The translations under genes were made by a program, and so were the position numbers. 64,000 nucleotides of DNA. It comes from Mermis nigrescens. Taxonomy: Eukaryota; Nematoda; Enoplea; Mermithida; Mermithidae. Below the pieces are notes generated by a model that searched no databases, had not been told where the DNA came from, and was given only the letters and a program-made list of their open reading frames with translations. Below are positions 23,212 through 32,400 of the stretch, in pieces. How positions within the stretch are numbered: the first letter of the stretch is position 1; each line of letters opens with the position of its first letter. Location of the stretch: positions 496,001 through 560,000 of the forward strand of contig JAVLUZ010000848.1 of the NCBI GenBank assembly GCA_036768485.1. The letters are read 5' to 3'.

Positions 23212-23472
23212 CACTCTTGGTTGTGGGGGTTCGGGGGTATGCACTCCCTAATAAACCAAAATACCCCCCCAGAAATTAAAATACCCCCCGGAATTCAATT
23301 TTTGAAAATTTTTTTTGTTTTTTTCGCAATTTTTTGATGCCAATGAATAGTGCTTGATGAGAAACGTCGAAAAATGGTGTTTTTATCGCCATACCACCAT
23401 TTATAAGGCCATTTTTTGACCTTAAAAAATCTTGCACAACCCCCCCCAGAAATTTCTTGCTGCCCACGTATG
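23212..23472 (+). mobile_element. MITE-M copy in Polinton relic 3
   Basis: A 261-bp copy between near-identical 8-bp repeats TATGCCAC (23204-23211) and TATACCAC (23473-23480). The uninterrupted site 'aaaactataccaccc' is at about 12074-12088 in relic 2. Confidence 0.85.
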
Positions 23473-23562
23473 TATACCACCCATGTTTTGACTACACACC
23501 AGCACTTGCTCTTTTAAGGGAGATCCGGCAGGCAGGCGAGAACAAAACAAAATAGTAACCAT

Positions 23563-24056
23563 CACACATGGGCGTGGGGGTGTGCACCATATGTGGGCAG
23601 CAAGAAAATTCCGGGAAAGCAAGATTTTTGAAGGTCAAAAATGGCCTAAAAAATGGTGGTATGACGATAAAAACACCGTATTTTGACGTTTCTCATCAAG
23701 CACTATCCATTGGAATCAAAAATTGCAAAAAAAAAAATTTTAAAAATTGAATTATGGGGGAGTGTATTTTGATTTCTGGGGGGTTATTTTGGTTTCTTGG
23801 GATGGTGCATACCCCCCAAACCCCCCCCCACGCCCAGGTGTGGTATGCACCCCACAGAAGTTGAAATACCCCTCCCCAGAATTCAAATTTTAAATTTTTT
23901 TTGCTTTTTTAGCAATTTTTGATGCCATGGAATAGTGCTCAATAAGAAACGTCAAAAAATGGTGTTTGTTTTGCTATACGACTACTTTTGAGACCATTTT
24001 TTGACCTTCAAAAATTTTTTAACCTTCCCCCAGAATTTGAGTGCTGCCCACCTATG
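23563..24056 (+). mobile_element. MITE-M copy (outer) interrupted by a second copy
   Basis: Occupies the same GTAACCAT site as 12168-12419 (23555-23562; right repeat GTAAGCAT at 24057-24064 with one change). Its 5' end is split by the inner copy. Confidence 0.85.
23588..23842 (-). mobile_element. MITE-M copy nested inside another MITE-M
   Basis: A 255-bp copy in the opposite orientation, inserted 25 bases into the outer copy. The 8-bp repeats are GTGTGCAC (23580-23587) and GTATGCAC (23843-23850), one mismatch. Confidence 0.82.
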
Positions 24057-24224
24057 GTAAGCATGACCACTATATGAACAAAACAAAATGACGTCTTGTC
24101 CTGTCACACCATTTTTTGGATGGGTACTGGCCAGAGGAATAAAATAAACAAAAAATGATGGTCAGAGGCTTAAATTATAAAATAAGGCACGGGGGTATAC
24201 AAAAAACATGCAGAAAAAGACTAA

Positions 24225-25535
24225 AAGCCGTACGGCACAGAAGAGAAATTGAGCTTTACAAGACGTTCTTTGTAAACAATTCTATACTTATTTGATGTGT
24301 CTTCTGTCACAATAGTGTGGTTGGGCAAGCATCGAATTTGCGGAAAATATACAACTTTTTTAACAATATAGTTGTCCTGTAAAAAGATTTTGACCATTTT
24401 TAGTAACGAGTGAAAGTTCATTTTTGTGGCAGTTGCTGATGAGAGTGTGAGGCGTTATACATCTATATGGTAATGAAATTTACCATCTTTTGCTGAGCGT
24501 ACCTTGCACATGTAGTTTTTGGGGCCTACGCTTACAAATTCTTCAATGTAGCTGCCTTTGCAATACTCCTTTAATTCATCAGTCATATTTCCTAAATACG
24601 ACCCTATAGGCACTTAATACTCATCTTTTCCCAGCATGCTTTTGAATATGACACTGTCAGTGTCAAAATATCAAACTCAGTTGCCTAGGTTTTCCAAATG
24701 ATCATATAGCCTTTGTCGCGCTGGTGTTGTTGTATAAGCTGCAAGCACCGGGTTTGTATTTCACATCACATTGGCGAATTTGTCTTCTTTTGCATGTGTA
24801 ACAGCCATCAGATTTTGGTTGATGGTGTTAATTGAGTATATTACATTTGAAGGGTCAAAAATTTGGTCAAAGTATGGTGCACGATTAGTGAAAAGGGACA
24901 CTTTTGACATGTTATTTCTTTGCCCAAAATTTCCCCAGAAAGAGTTTAACATAAGTTTACTGAATGACCAAAGTTCTGGATTTTTTGTAATTTTTGTAGC
25001 ATCCAACTTGATTCCTTCATTATCCTTGTATTCTTGAATGTATCTTTCTTTGTCTTCCTCCGATTTCACCCATGAAGGCCATCTGTTGAATTCTTATTTT
25101 AGTTTAATGAATTAATTATTATAGGAGGTGAAGAGTCCGCTGTTTGGGTTGTTTATTCTATCACATTGCTCCATTCATTCATAATGCCATATATACGTGG
25201 GTAGCAAGAAGAGTCTGGGAGGTGCAAGATTTTCTAAAGGTCAAAAAATGGCCCTAAAAATGATGGTATGGCAAAAACACCAATTTTTGACGTTTCTCAT
25301 CAAGCTCCATTAGCGTCAAAAAATTGCAAAAAAAACGAAAAAGAATTTTCGAAAATTGAATTCTGGGGTGGAGTATTTTGATTTCTGGGGGGAATTTTTG
25401 TTTCTGATGGGGTGGGGGTGCATACCCCCCAAACCCCCCATGCCCAGGTGTTGTGCCATGTCTCATATATTTCTATTATTTTGTAGCCCAATTCTAGCGC
25501 TTTGTACTCTTTGAGCATCACCTATGCTCCCACTA
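24225..25535 (-). pseudogene. Polinton pPolB relic 3 (C-terminal region)
   Basis: Minus strand, intronless. Reading leftward: 'ALELGYKIIEIYETWHN' (25500-25453), a MITE-M, then the palm segment 25140-24690 with 'KLMLNSFWGNFGQRNNMSK' (motif B) and a degraded motif C near 24660, then the C-terminal block to 24225 including 'SSATATK'. It is closely parallel to relic 2, sharing two MITE insertions. It is cut at about 25540, where the inverted repeat of the 38-kb element begins. Stops and frameshifts are present. Confidence 0.88.
25192..25452 (-). mobile_element. MITE-M copy in pPolB relic 3
   Basis: Same codon position as the copy at 13553-13813. The duplication has decayed to ATGCCATA (25184-25191) and GTGCCATG (25453-25460). 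Confidence 0.82.
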
Positions 25536-25540
25536 TCGTA

Positions 25541-25910
25541 TGTTATTAGTATACCGGGCGTCCCTAGATCGCAACGTTATAACATAGCCTGTGTTATAGT
25601 ATAGGCGGAGGGGGCATGGCTTGCGCCCTGAGGTAAAGCCAGGGAGCAATGCTGTAGCATAGGCTGTGCTATAGCATAGGAAGGGTTGGGCGTGCCCGGA
25701 CCTGCCCACCCATGGGCAGGGGGAGGGATGCAATAACCCAGGGGGTTATTACCCCGGGGATATTTTTGAAGAAACGTAAGTCAAAAACCAGCGGTCGGAT
25801 CGGGTTCAAATTTTCAGAGTATATTTGGTATACATAAGACATGCTATGTACAAAATTTTAGCGCGCAACCTACAGTATACCAACTATAGTATACACCGCT
25901 TTTTCAGATA
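25541..25910. repeat. Left inverted repeat of the 38-kb Polinton-like element
   Basis: Reverse-complement similarity to 62985-63380. Shared words in order: TTAGTA at the tip, 'ataacatagcctgtgttata', 'gcgtgcccggacctgccc', 'cagggggttattaccccggg', 'atttttgaag' + 'cgtaagtca', 'ttcaaattttcagagtat', 'acaaaattttagcgcgcaac' and 'ctacagtata'. The left copy joins pPolB relic 3 directly. A further short match continues inward (26205-26235 against 62583-62620). No target duplication can be read because the outer right flank is satellite. Confidence 0.8.
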
Positions 25911-26236
25911 ATGGCATCAAACAAATGGATTTAAAGTAAGGACTCGTTTGATACTTGGCAGGCTTGTTGAGCCGAACGAGCTTAAGCTGCTTGAGTGCAG
26001 CAAACTGATAGCCAAATTTTTTACTTTACACACATAGGTAGGTACTGGCTCGGATTGTGGTTCCATATAGTAGAAGAACAGCCGGGACATACATTATAAA
26101 TATTAGTGTGCTATTAGAATTAATTTTTAAGCACTATAAAGCAAAGTATATGCTCATCAATTGATCATTTGTGAAAATATGCATAATATTGTTTTGCTTG
26201 CTCGCTAAAATGTTGCCACAGATTAGCTAGAGTGGG
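25911..26236. other. Inner flank of left inverted repeat, non-coding
   Basis: AT-rich; only the last ~30 bases (ttgccacagattagctag and neighbours) match the right side at 62583-62620. No gene seen. Confidence 0.5.
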
Positions 26237-26434
26237 CTAATCACGAACAGTGAAACATTGTTTGACAAGTTTGGGAAAATTATAAAAAGCCTCAGCATCA
26301 TTTTCTACTAAACTTTGTTTGTACTCAGCAGTTAGCTTAGACCAGAAGCACCTGCCTAAGGCAAAGGTGGGTACGCTGTTCAGGCGGAGTAGGTGTAATA
26401 ATAAATGATTATAGATTCTTTGTCCTTGATCCAT
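26237..26434 (-). CDS. Unknown small protein (65 aa)
   Basis: Open frame from ATG at 26434, preceded by CTATAAATA at 26468-26476, 34 bases upstream, the spacing seen for other genes of this element. The product begins MDQGQRIYNHLL and contains a polar, Leu/Phe-rich helical stretch. I do not recognise a family. The stop codon lies at the edge of the inverted-repeat flank, so the protein may be truncated. Confidence 0.4.
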   Translation of the reverse strand: MDQGQRIYNHLLLHLLRLNSVPTFALGRCFWSKLTAEYKQSLVENDAEAFYNFPKLVKQCFTVRD

Positions 26435-26467
26435 GTTTACTTTATAAAATTTCAAGATAAAAATTAA

Positions 26468-26476
26468 TATTTATAG
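26468..26476 (-). promoter_or_regulatory. CTATAAATA promoter motif
   Basis: Exact minus-strand CTATAAATA 34 bases ahead of the ATG at 26434. Confidence 0.5.
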
Positions 26477-26650
26477 CCAGTATCAGAAATGCAATAAATT
26501 TAGGGTAAATTAAAACAATATATTATTCAATATTTCCTTTTCAATGTGTTTTGCCACATAATTTTTGTAATTTCTTTTGCTGAGGTAAACTCGGCTTTCC
26601 CGAAACACTATTTGCATAATTTATCAGGTAAATATGGAACACGTCTGAAC

Positions 26651-27243
26651 ATGTTCCACAGGGGAGAAGGTTGCCTATATAAGGAGGGGCACCCCCAAAA
26701 TTTCATTCTGCCCAAAATTAAGATCTGCAATTTGATTGTGTCTCTAGACTGCAAATTTCATTTGGATTTGAATAAAATCATTCTGGAATGTGAAGAAATG
26801 GTTAAGACTAAACCTGACAGATTTCCAGGCCTAAGTCTCCAATTTCACGACCCTAAAGCTACGATCCTGCTGTTTTGATCCGGCAAGCTAGTATGCACCG
26901 GCACAAAAATGAGGAGGACACCCGCCTTGTATTCATCAAACTGATTGGAATTTTACAAAAATGCGGATTCAACGCCAAATTCACTAAATTTTCCATCCAC
27001 AATTACGTAGCAACCAATGGAATGGGACATGCAATTGATCTGCGCAAAGTTTACAAGAAATGTAAAGGAAAAAACTGTTTTTACAAGCCTGAGATCTTTC
27101 CTGCCTTGAAATATAACGTTTCTCGTGTCACTGTATCAATTTTTCATACCGGCAAGTACTGCATTACTGGCTCAAAATTTAAATGCAATTTATTCAGAGC
27201 TGATATTATTGTTTGTTCATTATTGGAAGGTTGTGTGTATTGA
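26651..27243 (+). pseudogene. TATA-binding-protein (TBP) like, two lesions
   Basis: Both TBP saddle repeats are recognisable. Repeat 1 is 'ICNLIVSLDCKFHLDL' ... 'RFPGLSLQFHDPKATILLF', followed after a TGA by 'SGKLVCTGTK', the counterpart of the conserved SGK-x-V-x-TG-x-K. Repeat 2 is 'GFNAKFTKFSIHNYVAT' ... 'YKPEIFPALKYN' ... 'HTGKYCITGSK'. TBP bends DNA at TATA boxes to start transcription. Lesions are an in-frame TGA at 26876 and a one-base shift in an A run near 26910. The A-run shift could be a sequence error. The N-terminus (ATG 26651, MFHRGEG) is short, so this is core-only, as in archaeal or viral forms. It lies inside the Polinton-like element beside genes with a shared TATA motif. 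Some giant viruses encode a divergent TBP; a Polinton setting is unusual. The alternative is a captured host TBP-like pseudogene. Confidence 0.85.
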
Positions 27244-27275
27244 AAATAAGAATTATATTATAGGCTTATTATTAT

Positions 27276-27668
27276 GTGTCCTCATTTGAGAATTTTGGAA
27301 ACGTCAATTTGTTTAGCAGGGCACGTAGCCCTGAAAATATTCAAATTCAAATTGTTCATCGATTTTTATTCGTGGAAGCTACACAAACTGAATGGGTAAA
27401 AGGTCTTGTTTACACAAAATTCACGTTTAAAATGTGCAAGAAATTGCTGAAAAACACGGGTATTACAAATTTGAAAGCTTATTTTGCCAAAAATATGATT
27501 TGAATTGGTCATGCCCCCAAAATCATTGATGAAACCGAAATTAATATCGACAAGTGATTGGCTCAAACTTCAAAGCAGACACCACATGCTGCTCAGGAAC
27601 GTTACATGAATGCAGAAGAGATGGAAGAATTTTTCAAAGAAAGCGGCATTATACTGCCTCACAATTAA
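27276..27668 (+). pseudogene. Unknown gene with two in-frame TGA codons
   Basis: About 130 codons in one frame, starting near 27276 (no clean ATG in frame; GTG there) and ending with TAA at 27666-27668. It is broken only by TGA at 27501 and 27555. The sequence is globular in character ('ENIQIQIVHRFLFVEATQTE', later 'AEEMEEFFKESGIILPHN'), and reading stays sensible across both TGAs. It follows the TBP-like gene on the same strand by ~30 bases. I do not recognise a family. Both TGAs are one G-to-A change from TGG. Confidence 0.5.
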
Positions 27669-27720
27669 TGTGATTATAATTACATCTCGTGAAATGTTGT
27701 AAAATTTTTTTTTTAATAAA

Positions 27721-28119
27721 TCAAAATAAGCAAAGTAAAGTCAAGATGACCAAAAGTGATATGCAGCTTAGGATTTCATTCAAAATTTTGGTAAGCTCTT
27801 CTTTAAGCCTGCACTTTATATCGGTTTCCAAACACCTCCCTTCTATTTTAGTGGCACTACCATTAAAATGCTCATCAATTTTCAAACAGTTTTTGCAAAA
27901 TGGGCTAAATTTCATTAAATCGAGATTTGGGTATTTTTTGGTAAAGTTTTTCCAATCAGGAACATGAAAATCACAACTATTCTTAAGTAGCGCAGATCTG
28001 ACGTTTCTGGGTAAATCAGCCAATTCATGCAAGTTTTTGCACACAATCTTGGTGCAGTTTCCACATTCCAGGCATTTCTGGGCAGCTGAAAAAGCAATGA
28101 ATAATAAGAGTAAAGCCAT
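27721..28119 (-). CDS. Small secreted/membrane glycoprotein-like protein (132 aa)
   Basis: Intact frame. N-terminal signal peptide (MALLLLFIAFSAAQ), then a Cys-rich ectodomain with C-x2-C-x2-C (CLECGNC), 'FCKNC' and further Cys. Three N-glycosylation sequons are NCT, NFT and NGS. A C-terminal hydrophobic anchor covers residues ~113-132 (ISLLVILTLLCLF). The likely topology is type I membrane or secreted. CTATAAATA lies 42 bases upstream. I do not recognise a family. In a virus-like element it could be a surface protein, but that is inference; a host-derived gene is equally possible. Confidence 0.6.
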   Translation of the reverse strand: MALLLLFIAFSAAQKCLECGNCTKIVCKNLHELADLPRNVRSALLKNSCDFHVPDWKNFTKKYPNLDLMKFSPFCKNCLKIDEHFNGSATKIEGRCLETDIKCRLKEELTKILNEILSCISLLVILTLLCLF

Positions 28120-28160
28120 GTTTCTAGAAATAAATGTTTAATTAAAATGTTAGCCCTGCA

Positions 28161-28169
28161 TATTTATAG
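28161..28169 (-). promoter_or_regulatory. CTATAAATA promoter motif
   Basis: Exact minus-strand copy 42 bases upstream of the ATG at 28119. Confidence 0.55.
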
Positions 28170-29140
28170 CTGTTGATGTAGGGTTATTACCTGTGAGGTG
28201 TACGCAGACATATGCAAAGAGAAAAGTGGAATAGTGTGTGCTCTGACAAGCAGGCTGATATGTTTGCCATGTTAAAGTAAATGAATCAATTACTGTATAA
28301 TGTAGAGAATCAATAAAAAGCCCTGAAATTCGCATTCACTAAGCCTGAACAAGAAAAAATTCAAACTTATTACAGTAGCTATTTCTTATTTGAACGAACA
28401 ATTCTTCTACCAAATTTGATTACAGACGAATCAAGTTGATCATCATTGCGCTCAAATTTTGTCCGCCAATACACATCGACTCCTCTATGCCTGTCAAACA
28501 ATTTATGCTTTTAAATTAAACACATGTGTTACCTAATTTGTTTGTAGGAGTTATGCTATCAAATTTACTAGGAAGAATGCAAACCAAATTTTCACCTCAA
28601 GAAAGTGAAATTTGGAAGAACTATCAGCTTGCAGTTATTTTTTTTCATCTAGGTCTTTCTTCGTCAAGAGATTATGTTGATAGCTACTATTTGGAAAATT
28701 TTAGGACAATTTCGACTTCTCTTAGTTATTTCTTATTAAGTTATTGGTAACTTATCACTTTTTACCTAGAAATGCAAGTAAGATAGTAATTCACTTATTT
28801 TCAATCAACTCTAAAAATAATCATGAAAAGCCGAAAAATTCCAAGCAATAACCTATCCCATTTTCCGGCAGAATTTTGGTATTGTAGCCTCCCTAATCCA
28901 TTTATTTTCCATCGCTGGACTTATGCATTGCCTTATCCTATTTGAAAAAAATGTTTATTTTTCATGTTCTGTGCTAATAAGTTAGTGCTATTTATTTGCC
29001 CCACCCATGTCATATCTTTTTATGTCCTGGAAAACTCAAGAATGATTGTCTTCTGATACCTCCGTTTACTTATTTATCCTACATTAAGTTCAAAATGTTG
29101 GTTTTTTGTACTTTTTACATTTCTTTGAAAAATTTGAAAG
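28170..29140. other. No firm gene; two small open frames
   Basis: A minus-strand stretch at about 28508-28381 encodes a polar peptide ('LFDRHRGVDVYWRTKFERND') preceded by an acceptor-like 'tttaaaag', so it may be a last exon. A plus-strand stretch at 28526-28750 (74 codons, 'LLGRMQTKFSPQESEIWKNY') follows a 'tttgtag' acceptor-like site. Neither is recognisable. The rest is AT-rich non-coding DNA. Confidence 0.35.
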
Positions 29141-29431
29141 GGTCTTTTCCCTCCTGCTTGTACTTAATTTTATCTGCTAGCAATTTTCTCCAACTTTTAT
29201 TCCAGGTACCTAAATTTACAAAAAGGGCAATGGCTTTACAAAAAATGCGTAAAAAAAGCAGAAAAGTGAAAATCTTTACAAAAAATACAGAAAAATGACG
29301 AATTTTTACAAAAAATACGGAAAAAGTGACAATTTTTACAAAAAAATACAGAAAAATGACGAATTTTACGAAAAAAATACAGTAAAAGGACGATTTTTTG
29401 CAGAAAAAAGGATGATTATTTACAGAAAAAA

Positions 29432-32400
29432 TTAGAAACCATACAGGAGCGTGGAAAACATTGGGTACAAAGCGCGTTTGTCATACACTATGCAGTAATC
29501 CTTAGAACAAATTGAGGTAAAAACATTACGCTCATGATCCTGCAAAATTCGCTTTTCCAGAACCGTTTTAACAGTTATGTAAACCAAGACCACAAATTTG
29601 AGGACCATTCCATGGAGAGAGTCAAAATTGATTGTTTTTCCAGTCGAGTGTGTCATTCTTATTCCTCTAACCTTCACAATCTCCCCTAGCATTTCTCCAT
29701 TCTTGTTTGCTACTCTGTATCCATAATTCTTAGGGCCTCCTGCCACAAACTCCGATATGTAAGCGTTTTCTCCATATGTTTTCAGCTCGTTGGTCATTTT
29801 TCTGAGATAACACCTAGTTGACACGGTATATATATATATAATACGAGTTGCTCAATTTGGACAGGTAGATGATGGAGTCTAAAAAATAAACAAAGGACCA
29901 TTAGTTCAATGTGATTGTAGGTAAAAATTGTTTGGGCTGTCTTCCACCCCCTGACGATTACCCCCTGTTTTCAAATGTAAAATATATGTATTTCACAAGA
30001 ATATTTAAAAAATGTATCTCACCAGTGTCAAAATATAGGACCCTTTCTTCAAGCTTCTCCAGATAAGAGTATAGTTTTAATTGGGCCTGGGCGGTCACGA
30101 AGGATGCGATAACCGGGTTTGTGTTTTGCAGAGCCTCCAAGAACTGGTCCTTGTTTGCGTAAGTCACGCAGGCAAGTGAGTCTCCGAAAAATTGGACGGT
30201 AGGGATATTGACCTTGTTGCTGAACACGAGGTCAAAAAACAGTTGAGGGTCCGCAAAATATTTCTGTGTGGGACAAGTTGTTTCGCTGGCCAAACTTAAA
30301 AAGAAACGGAAAAGCATTAAATTTCATGTTTTTGCAAAAATTACACCAAAAAGCCATATTCTTAGCACACGTATACTTCATGCAGATGAACTTAAATTTT
30401 TTCTCGCCTTGCCCCTAAATGAATTTAGCATGAGCTTTGCCAATGCTCTCATTCCGCTATTCTTTTTGATCTTGGCAGGGTCCAGCTGGATTCCCTCCAT
30501 TTTGTTATAATTTTCCACATAACGGGCTTTTTCATGGTCGGTTTTGGCATCCAAGGGCCAGCCATTGGCCTGCTGCTTTAGCCGCAGAAATGTGTTTATG
30601 TATTCCACGAAAAGGCCTCCAGTCTTCGTTTTTGAGTCATATTGTTCAGTTACGGAGTAGTGCCATACCTCGTGGATTTCCATAACCTAAGGAAACAAGG
30701 AAAAACAATTAATTATGTAAAATAAATCATTATCGGGGAAGGAATTCCAGTTTTTTTACATTTTAGCACAAAAAATGGGGTTTTTATTGAATTTTTAAGC
30801 CGGAAAAATTAAACAATTTTTAGGAATGGAATTTCCGGTTTCTTATATTTTAGCACAAAAATAAATTTTACCTCCTGGATTGCCGTGCACCATATAATGA
30901 TTACATGTGTTTATTCAGAAATTTTTTCAGGAAAAGATGGTAATTAAGCATTTTAAAGAATTTTTTGATCTTTAAGCATATTTTTGGACCCTCTTATCCC
31001 TCTATGCATGCATTTGTATTTTTTCTCACTTTATATCCTTTTTCTAGGGCCTTGTAAAGCTCCAACAAGACCCACGTTCTGCTCAACGCTCACTCAGCAT
31101 CCGAATGCTCGCAAAAATCGATTTGCTGAGTGGCGCACGTGCGGCACAGCGGAAACAGGAGCTTGCCGTTCATTTGGTAAGGCAGGACCGGGTGGTAAAG
31201 TCCTCTGGGCGGGAAGAACGGTGCATTTGATCAGACTGGTGTAGGGGTGGCTGGCCAAATTCTCGAAATTTTCTGTTATTATTTCCGGTGTCTGGAAAAA
31301 CGAAAGAAAACGCATTAATATTACAGCATTTTAAATATTAAACCTGAAAACGCCAAGGTTTTTGAGAATACACACAAACACTATAAAGTAAAATTGGAAA
31401 AATACTCGAAAAAATCTCACTTTATTGGGAATAGGTCATTCTTGCAGACCCAGGGGTATAACAAGCACACATCCACGTATTGGATGGTCTCCCTGGGCTG
31501 GCACTTGTGATACAGCTTTATGGCGTTGGTCCTGATTCCAAAGAATGCTTCATGAGGCCCCAAGGGTTCTGTGATTTTGACCGAATCGAAGAAGGCTTTC
31601 ATTTCTTTACTCTCCTGAAAAAATAAAGAAAACACATTATTTTCACAAAAGAAAATAGCGAAAAATGCTTGGAGTTTCCCTCCTACCCTTCAGACACGCA
31701 TCTTAAATTATATGCATAAATTACTCATAATTGTACTAAATGCAAAATTTTTAGAGAGTAACCTTCAATTCTTTGGCCAATTTGCAGCCCCATTTCTCTA
31801 CCACCATGTAGCCCATGGATTCCAGGTATTTCTTCCGATCCATGGTGGCCTGAAATGCCTCTTCTGCACTTCTTTGCCGGTCCAACATGGTTTTGGTCCT
31901 TTTTGGCACGCATTTTGGGCACCCGTGCCACCTAAACGAAAAAAGAAAAAATTAGCTTTTTCGTGTATAAAAATTGTTTTTAACATAAAAATCCACGTTT
32001 TAGCCGTTTGTCAATTAAAAACTCAAAAGTATTTTAGGTATATACTTAATATTTTATTTTTACTTTTGAAGCAAAAGTTCTTTATTTTTTAGCTTAAAAA
32101 TGCAAATTTAATGTAATATTTCTTTGAAAATATAAATTGTTTAATACAAAAAATGCTGTTTTTGGAGGGTTAATAACATTTTTTAAATAATTATTTGCTT
32201 TTTTATATCAAGTGCTTTTTATGGGTAATTTTTTGATTGTAAAATACTTATTTTTTATCTTATTTTTGAAAAATCCTACTTTTGAAGAAAAAGCATACCA
32301 GCAGCCCTGGAATTCGTAAATTGTTTGGCCGTGGATTCCATCCACCTTGTACGGGCCAATTTTCACTTCCTCCATTAAGCTTATGCCTTATTCAGATGTT

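Larger units (their letters stand above)
23067..24225 (-). mobile_element. Terminal part of Polinton relic 3 with nested MITEs
   Basis: Begins AGCTTATATAAATATTTTG immediately after the gag fragment, so AGCTTATATAA looks like the true Polinton terminus. It carries the same 'ccactgc.agtgcagtg' and 'cagcacttgctcttt' words as the other relics, interrupted by three MITE-M insertions. Confidence 0.8.

Noticed and set aside
26651..27668. TGA read as tryptophan (alternative code)
   Set aside because: Neighbouring genes use TGG normally, the TBP site is usually Ser, and G-to-A decay explains the pattern; kept only as a low-level question.
29160..29420. Repeated 'tttacaaaaaatac.gaaaa' array as a separate satellite (also 37320-37520)
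   Set aside because: It is a short degenerate run downstream of pPolB present in both tandem copies; explained by the duplication.
31712..32092. 126-codon plus-strand frame (and others opposite pPolB exons, e.g. 40585-41034)
   Set aside because: Antisense shadows of pPolB exons 6 and 7, whose minus-strand reading shows family motifs and splice sites.
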